Under the pieces are notes generated by a model. That model searched no databases. It was not told the DNA's origin and saw only the letters and a list, made by a program, of their open reading frames with translations. From Amoebophrya sp. A120 (lineage: Eukaryota > Sar > Dinophyceae > Syndiniales > Amoebophryaceae), in contig CAJINV010000004.1 of NCBI GenBank assembly GCA_905178155.1, positions 6,507,923 to 6,571,922 of the forward strand: a stretch of DNA of 64,000 nt, written 5' to 3'. Below, in pieces: positions 58,201 to 64,000 of the stretch. A program made the translations under genes and the position numbers. Numbering within the stretch: the first letter of the stretch is position 1; every line of letters starts with the position of its first letter.

Positions 58201-60402
58201 CAAGGGCTCCTCCGCCACCGGGTTGACAGCGTACATCACGAAAGACCCGGAGACGCGGGACATCATCCTCGAATCCGGAGCGTTGGTGTTGTCGGACAGG
58301 GGGGTCTGCGGTATCGACGAATTTGACAAAATGGACGATTCCACCCGCGCCGTGTTGAACGAAGCGATGGAGCAGCAAACCGTGTCCGTAGCGAAGGCCG
58401 GGATTGTGTGCAGTCTGAACGCCAAGGTGTCGATTCTAGCCACCGCGAACCCGATTAACTCGAGGTACTACAGATGTGAAGGAGACAGATATGTTTCACC
58501 TAAAGCAACAGAAAGACTTTGCAGGTTCTGATGTGCATCTTTTGTGAGTCTGTCGGTCTGCGCTTTCATCATGCGCTTAGAGATGTTGGCTTCGCATAAA
58601 CGAAAACACACATGCAAATATGAAAACCACCTCAGATACGACCCCAGCAAGACTATTATGGAGAACATCAACCTCCCCGCAACACTGACGTCTCGTTTTG
58701 ACTTGGTGTACCTGATGCTGGACAAGCAGGACCCGGTGGCCGACCAGCTCCTCGCGCGGCACATCGTCGGGATGTTCTCCCAGCAGGGGCGCCAGGCGGA
58801 GCGGGAGCCCACCATCGATCGGTCCACGTTCCGCTCCTACATCGACTTCGCAAAGAAGCGCTGTCGTCCGCGGCTGATGGAGGACGCGAAGGTGGAACTA
58901 GCGGAAAGATATTTGAACCTCCGGACCGGCACCGCATCGGACGGGGCGGTGTGCGCGACACCCAGAATGCTGGAGTCCCTCATCCGCCTGGCGGAGGCCT
59001 TCGCGAAGATGGAGCTGCGGGAGCAGGTGACAAAACAGGACGTGAACGACGCGTACGAACTTTTGAACGAAGCTATCAAAAGGAAAAATCCCCCCTCCCC
59101 ATACTCGAAAAGGAAATCTGTGATGCTGGATTTGCGTACACAAATCTGATTTGTCTTGCAGTAGGGGACTGCATTCCCATATCGTGCCGCAGTCCAGAGG
59201 TTTTGGCCTAGGCACTTAGCATGGGGACCGTCTATGCCGTAGGCCCAACAGCATTACAAACCGACTGAAAAATATGGCGGAGCCTGTGGCATTGCTTTCT
59301 TGCGTCACAGGTGCGATTTGTGGTCACAAATCAGCATGACTAATTTTTTGAGGCGTGCCCTTTCGATATGGGGAGGGGGGATTTTTCCTTGCAATAGAAG
59401 CAACGTTCAAATCCGCGGTGGATCCGGTCACGGGCAAGATCGACATGCAAGCGCTGATATCAAATGCAAAAATGTCTGGGTCTGGAAGAATACAAACTTG
59501 TGATGCGCATTTTGGAACACAGCAAAATCTCTCATGCATAGGCAGCACAAGTTGCCCACTTTCTGTCACCAAAGTCGGGGATTTGTCATGCGGATTCGGG
59601 ATTGCGAAAGCTTCTCGAAACCTGTGATGCTGGAGCTTCCATGCCAGACCTTCTGTGTCATGCAAAAACAGCATGACCCTTCCAGACCCAGACATGTTTG
59701 CAATCCATACCTGCGGACCGGGGTCTCGGTGCGTGAAAGGCAGATCATGGAGCTGGGGGCCAAAGTGCTCGTGGAATTCGTATTGACCAATTTAAATTTT
59801 CTATTATAAGTTTTTTGTTTTGGGATAAGCACGACATAGAAACTTCTGCTCTACTTCTTCAGGCTTGATTGTCATGGTGGCATTCAACGTAGCTGCTTTC
59901 GGCAACAAGACGAGAACTGTAGTTTTGCCATTGGTCTTCACCTCCAGAGTTGCGTTCCCTTCTTCTCCCCCGCCCTTTCTGGGAATCACTACAAAAAAAA
60001 TCAAAAACAGGTGAAAGAGGAGGCCATGAGCTTACGGGACGCGCTGTCCAAGGTGAACCAAGTGCTACAAGACAAGAAGATGAACACACTCCGGTTCAAG
60101 CACTTGTATCACCCGGATTGCATTTTTGAGTGGAGTGAAATTTGCCCCGCGCACCAGCTTCAAAAGTTTGCACACAGGCACAAGAGAAGACGAAAAATAT
60201 TCTGACGTCTCATTCATCCGCTTCTCTACAGTGCTAAGTACAAGACTACAGTTGGCATCTGCGTTCCTTCGTATAGATTTCGTTCGCGTGACAAATTTCA
60301 CGTGTCTCAAAATTCCAACTGCATAGCACGCGGGAAGTCGTGGACGGGCTGAAGCGGGAGGGTTCGCTGATCCAACGGGGCGACATGCTTTCGGCGCCGT
60401 AA
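55215..60402 (+). CDS. MCM4: MCM4, subunit of the MCM2-7 replicative helicase
   Basis: Thirteen exons: 55215-55386, 55555-55778, 56010-56091, 56303-56429, 56613-56734, 56898-57080, 57300-57358, 57623-58464, 58636-59073, 59402-59457, 59715-59779, 60011-60105, 60327-60402. Total 2541 nt, 846 aa. The N-terminus is a Ser/Pro-rich tail with SPXR-like sites (SPRSPLGSPGP), as in other MCM4. Then a zinc element (FACTTQGC ... CDSC, residues ~262-293), the MCM4-like LQETPESIPPGETPQTIQLY, Walker A GDPSTAKSQL (~491), Walker B GIDEFDKMDD (~553), ATANPIN and arginine finger SRFDLVYLMLD (~622). A C-terminal winged-helix-like end follows. MCM4 rather than MCM6/7 is chosen from the PGETPQTI and PGDRVELTGI segment. 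It unwinds DNA at replication forks. Five introns are GT-AG (163-231 bp) and seven are introners. Confidence 0.92.
55779..56004 (+). mobile_element. Introner, family 5
   Basis: Left end TATCCAGGAAGAAAAGTGTG, right end CAGTTTTTTTCTTGCATA. Flanks TCCGG (55774-55778) and TCTGA (56005-56009), 3 of 5. Frame restored as ..LLRKEWEAV... Confidence 0.87.
56092..56297 (-). mobile_element. Introner, family 5-like, left end degraded
   Basis: Right end CACTTTTTCTCACGATA is clear; the left repeat is mostly lost (TACTGTAAG). Flanks TGTTT (56087-56091) and TCATT (56298-56302), 3 of 5. The boundary was chosen because it gives ..ERTVCHHLHFFNADLY.., the expected MCM segment. Strand tentative. Confidence 0.72.
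56430..56607 (+). mobile_element. Introner, family 8
   Basis: Left end TATCCTTACAGG ... TATTTGTAATGCAAAAA, right end mirrored TTTTTGCATTACAAAT ... GGGATA. Flanks AACCT (56425-56429) and AGCCT (56608-56612), 4 of 5. Confidence 0.85.
57081..57294 (+). mobile_element. Introner, family 5
   Basis: Left end TATCCAAGAAAAAAAGTGTG, right end CAGTTTTTTTCTTGCATA. Exact duplication CGAGT at 57076-57080 and 57295-57299. Interior closely similar to the copy at 26712. Confidence 0.93.
57359..57617 (+). mobile_element. Introner, family 1
   Basis: Exact duplication GTGAG at 57354-57358 and 57618-57622. Every rotation of this duplication fails GT-AG, yet the restored protein ..PPGETPQTI.. is the conserved MCM4 sequence: a clean case of non-canonical excision. 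Confidence 0.94.
59074..59396 (-). mobile_element. Introner, family 3 (opposite orientation)
   Basis: Left end TATCAAAAGGAAAAATCCCC, right end GATATGGGGAGGGGGGATTT..CAATA. Exact duplication GAAGC at 59069-59073 and 59397-59401. The GATTTGTGGTCACAAATC palindrome lies near the right end, so it is reversed relative to 28492. Confidence 0.92.
59458..59709 (+). mobile_element. Introner, family 1
   Basis: Left end TATCAAATGCAAAAATGTCT, right end CCAGACCCAGACATGTTTGC..CATA. Flanks GCTGA (59453-59457) and CCTGC (59710-59714), 3 of 5. Frame restored as ..MQALRTGVSV... Confidence 0.87.
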
Positions 60403-61697
60403 GGAGAGGTGGACCTCGAGGTTTCTGTCCTGGCTTAAGTATTTACTTACAAACATGCGGGGAGTACTTCTACCGACTGCTTCGTGTCGTGAAAAAGCGT
60501 GTTGTGGTGAAAACACGTGATGATCGCCATGATCTTCCGACTTACAATCGAGAACGTGTATCGTTTTCCTTCTACTAACATTAGTTTATGCTTTATTGGC
60601 TTGAGCAAAATTTCGCTCGCTCGCACGCACTTGTGGTGTTAGTTTTTTTTTGGCAAAATAGTTTACTTATTTGAAAGAGAAAGTTGCATCTACTGCGACT
60701 GAGTCGCGGCCCATGCTGCACAGTAAGATCCTGCAGCATCAGTCAAAGTCACTGATGCGGAGGACAGTTTTAGTTTTTTTGGTTCCAAGCAAAATGTTTG
60801 TTTTGAAAAATTGATGACAAGTGATTGCTGTCCGGCAGAGGCAATAGTGGTATGTTATGATGCCAGATCATCATCCCAGCGGAGCGGAATAAAAGAAGCT
60901 GCGCGGAAGGCATATTTTCGGCCTTTTTCGCTGTCCCCTTTCTTGTATTGTAAGCAGGATTTTTGTGTCGACAACTTATTTCTCGGTGTTTGATTCATCT
61001 GAAATAAAGGTTGATTGCCCCGACATCTGAAACAAAAAGTTGTGCCTTTCAGAACCCTCGACGCTCGCTCCTGCACAGCAGAAGTTCATCTTGTCGGTAT
61101 GATCTATTGCAGCGCTAAATTACCAAAAAACGAAGCTACATCGGTGATATTTTACTGGTTTTCAATATAGTTCGGGCTCGGCTCGCAACTGCTTCTCAAA
61201 GTGAGATCTTTTCTCCACTGCCGCATTTGATTGCGTTTCGGACCGCCAGCAAGTTGTGGCTGAAGCACTGGATCTCGGTCTCGGTCTGGATTCGGTGGCA
61301 TCGGTGCCTTTAGTGCTGTCATGGCGTGTGAGTCTGGAGACTTTGAAGAGTCGGTGATCACGACTTTTGCGAATGCTAATCACGCGCAGAACATAAATAG
61401 TGTACATTGAATATTTTTAAACAAAGAATCAAAAGCGCAGGAGCCATGTGGCGCAGCAACCGATTTTGTTTTGTGGCTCGCTTGCAGAGTTGTAACTAGC
61501 GGTCTTAAAAAATTGTCTCAAAGTTTCCTTTATGATTTTCCACTGTATAATCGGCCAGCTTCAACATCATCATCTGTGCCGATGTACTGAGATTTTTGCT
61601 TACTACTAGATCCACTTATTTAATGTGATTCGTTTTTCGACCTAGATATGCTTTAATAATTTTTCGTGTCAAACAAACACGCGTATCAAAGACAAAT
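60403..61697. other. Intergenic spacer
   Basis: AT-rich. No coding frame, RNA gene or repeat that I can support on either strand. Confidence 0.5.
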
Positions 61698-63650
61698 ATG
61701 TCGATGTCCGCTCGCACCTCAGAGGAGCAGCGGCGTTTGTTGAATGCCCAGGACAACGACAGGACCTCCTATGGAGCGGCAGAGGAGGGCGGTTCTAATA
61801 TTCGCGGCAGCGCAGCGGAGGCCCATGGAGGAGGTGTTTATGCGTGAGAAAAGTTTTATTGTCATTGTCTTGCGTTTTTCGGCAGTCTAGGGTCAAATTC
61901 TGCTTTACGGATCTTTTTCTGATCTATAATGGAGAGACAAAATGTATAAATCCCGACGCAAGAAACTGTCCCCCGACGCTCGCGTGCTAAATGTATAAAT
62001 CCACAGCATCAACATCTATGCGCCGTGAGAATATACAGCAATTGGGCCCGCCCTGTGGCTGTGCAACATGTTCCTTTTCTTGCGCATAGAGTCCCCCGCC
62101 ATGGACGCGGGTCTCCGAGAGTGGCCGGTGCCGGTGCAAGAAAAGGTGGCCCGGCACCAGTACAGCACGTCCACGGTAAAATGAACAGAGGCCCGCCACC
62201 CGCGGCGAACTACATGGGAGGTGGCCCGCCGCCGCCCAACTATAATATGGGAGGTGGCCCCCCACCGCCCAACTATAATATGGGAGGTGGCCCGCCGCCG
62301 CCCAACTATGATATGGGAGGTGGCCCGCCCCTTGGTCCTCCTCTTCCGCCGAACTACTATGCCATTCCCGGCGCCGGACCACCGGCGCCTTCTAACTACT
62401 ACGACCCGAGTATGGAAGCGTCAGAATCGAAATCGTCAAAGTTGAAATAGTTTGTGATGCATAAAGTGATGCCAGTTGTCACTCAGTTTCTAAGTGGCGT
62501 ATGACAAATTTGGGTAGAACCGAAACCGAGTTTGTCATGCTGTTTAGGTAAAGAAGACGCCTTTTGTTATGCTACCTTGGCAGCTCAGTTTCTACCCCTC
62601 AACAGGCTTACAGTCTGCCTCACTTACCTACTCTGCAAGACAAGCACTGCGTGGGCTGCATTTTATGCATGACAAATCAATTCAGCTATGTCGATTTCGA
62701 TGCTGACACATCCATACCGAGACAGGCCGCGGCGCCGAGAAATTACGATGCCAACCGCGGCTTTGTCCCGCAACCGCAGCAGATGATGATGCAGAGGGCC
62801 CCCACGGCGCCCTTCCCGAACGAGGTACCCGTAATTTTCCAGACGGGAATCAAGTACCAGTTTAACTACACCACGCTGGGCGCCTGTCCGATTTTTGTCA
62901 AGGGTTCGCACCAATGCGTGAGCATCATCCGGCACACGCTGGACCAAATGAAGGGCGTGCAAAAGCGCGCCGCGCGGCGGGACGGGAAAATGTTCGACTT
63001 TGCGCGGACGGAGTCCTTTATCTCACAGAATAAAGCAGGCAGAGGTCATGCTTGTAATGCAAAACTAAATAGACACAAAAAGAAACAAAAAGACCCGCAT
63101 ATCCGAAGTAACACACTATAAGCTCCTTCATGACAGATTTTTCTGCTATATGTTTTTTGCATTACAAATACGTCCTGCCTCCTTTTTTCTGCATGATATC
63201 CTTTCTGTTCGGCGTGTACCTGGTGGATCCGACTAACGGGCAGCTGCAGATGGCCGCGACGAAGCCCGAGTTCGACCGTAGTAACTGGGATTTCAAGACG
63301 TACGGCGACGACCACGAGTCCGAGCGGTTGCTAGGCAGTGCGAAAGTATCGCAATAGTACAAATCGCACGACAATAAATAATTTGTGAAGAAGAAAACTG
63401 ATTCGAATTCCCCATGCAGAATGAGGCATGCGTGAGCATGACTGCGATTTTTAGAAGTACGAATGCGATGACTTTGCAGTGCATACTTGTACTTCGGAAA
63501 CAGTTTGCAACGCCCCGTGGCGCTGCTCCACGCTGGGACGTTCGGGTGCTGCCCGGGCTGCGGGTGCGGGGAGCCGTACGTGGAGTTTGTGCGGAAGCTT
63601 GGGCGGCCGGTCAAAGATCCCCACCACATCATGGCCTCGAAGCGGTACGG
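61698..63650 (+). CDS. Proline-rich, cysteine-rich protein, possibly scramblase-like (3' end not resolved)
   Basis: Exons 61698-61843, 62090-62410, 62722-63018, 63204-63331 and 63491 onward. A GT-AG intron (61844-62089) and three introners are removed and the frame is kept throughout. The N-terminal half carries four copies of a NY(M)GGGPPPPNYNM-type repeat and more Pro/Tyr. The second half reads FQTGIKYQFNYTTLGACPIF, DPTNGQLQMAA, RLHFGNSLQRPVALLHAGTF, then GCCPGCGCGEPYVEFVRKLG. A Pro-rich N-terminus followed by a DxxG turn and a CC-rich segment resembles phospholipid scramblases, which move lipids across the plasma membrane. However, I see no calcium-binding or C-terminal membrane helix before the window ends, so the family call is weak. 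The last exon may end at a GT near 63644 or run on; the terminus is outside what I can resolve. Confidence 0.6.
62411..62716 (+). mobile_element. Introner, family 9
   Basis: Left end TATGGAAGCGTCAGAATCGA with GTCAAAGTTGAA; right end CTATGTCGATTTCGATGCTG..CATA. Exact duplication CCGAG at 62406-62410 and 62717-62721. The apparent stop at 62448 is inside the element. Confidence 0.92.
63019..63198 (+). mobile_element. Introner, family 8
   Basis: Left end TATCTCACAG ... TGCTTGTAATGCAAAA, right end TTTTTTGCATTACAAATACG ... GCATGATA. Exact duplication TCCTT at 63014-63018 and 63199-63203. Confidence 0.9.
63332..63485 (-). mobile_element. Introner, family 6-like
   Basis: Left end TAGGCAGTGCGAAAGTATCG, right end GTACGAATGCGATGACTTTG..GCATA, mirrored. 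Flanks GTTGC (63327-63331) and CTTGT (63486-63490), 3 of 5. Frame restored as ..ERLHFGNS... Strand tentative. Confidence 0.8.
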
Positions 63651-64000
63651 GAGTAGATGTAGAGAAAAGTATTTCGTACAACAACCAAATCGACGCACAC
63701 TGGTACTAGAAAGAACAACTTTGTTCGAGGGCGTCGTGTGCACAGATGCAAGGCACACTCCTGTCATGATTTTCCCGCATCGCATAATTCTGTTTTGCAG
63801 AATGACAAACATAGCAATCGCGTCTTCGCTCTGCATTTTTCCAACTTGTCGCGTACGAGCAGCAGGGAGATCTTGTTCTGTACCCATTCATTACTAAGCT
63901 GCGCATAATGTAGTACAGTGCTGTCGGAGGTATACCTATACCCCTGGCGCCGACGAGTGTGTGAAGATCATGGCTAGTAGTAGTACAAGTACTTTTCACG

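Noticed and set aside
64-63485. Introners as ciliate-type internal eliminated sequences
   Set aside because: The 5-bp duplications and long inverted ends differ from TA-bounded IESs, and RNA splicing is the simpler reading. Only somatic DNA data could reopen this.

Overview
The window looks like nuclear DNA of a dinoflagellate, most probably a syndinian parasite such as Amoebophrya (inference). The reasons are: eukaryotic genes (MCM4, MAF1, PPR, a two-domain PFK-like protein), all on the + strand; many short inverted-repeat introns (introners) flanked by 5-bp direct repeats, most of which cannot be excised at GT-AG; and a piece of the dinoflagellate spliced leader fossilised at the 5' end of a retrotransposon.

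Layout. 1-2983: 3' part of an unrecognised gene. 3544-6609: unrecognised protein with an N-terminal hydrophobic segment and a Cys/His-rich C-terminus. 6610-9115: intergenic, with a GC-rich island. 9116-15665: nucleotide-sugar transferase-like protein. 17097-20089: MAF1. 21686-22639: PPR protein, with a decayed PPR fragment downstream. 24218-54478: one 30-kb PFK/PFP-like gene. 55215-60402: MCM4. 61698-beyond 63650: proline- and cysteine-rich protein.

I map 49 introners in seven genes, in about ten terminal-inverted-repeat families. Removing each element plus one copy of its flanking repeat restores an open frame, and the reconstructed coding lengths are multiples of three in every complete gene. 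Nine ordinary GT-AG introns (163-246 bp) coexist with them. The PFK-like gene holds a 20.8-kb intron at 30959-51732. This is a single family-1 introner, still flanked by its own CTGTC duplication, broken twice: first by 8.1 kb of satellite DNA (31098-39208), then by a 12.4-kb non-LTR retrotransposon (39266-51647) flanked by a perfect 18-bp target-site duplication. The three introner pieces add up to 263 bp, a normal family-1 length.

The retrotransposon is the most novel item. It has two paralogous upstream ORFs with conserved Cys/His clusters and no recognised homology, then a 1994-aa protein with APE-type endonuclease, reverse transcriptase and RNase H. Its first bases after the duplication are tandem spliced-leader 3' ends, indicating that a trans-spliced transcript was the template.
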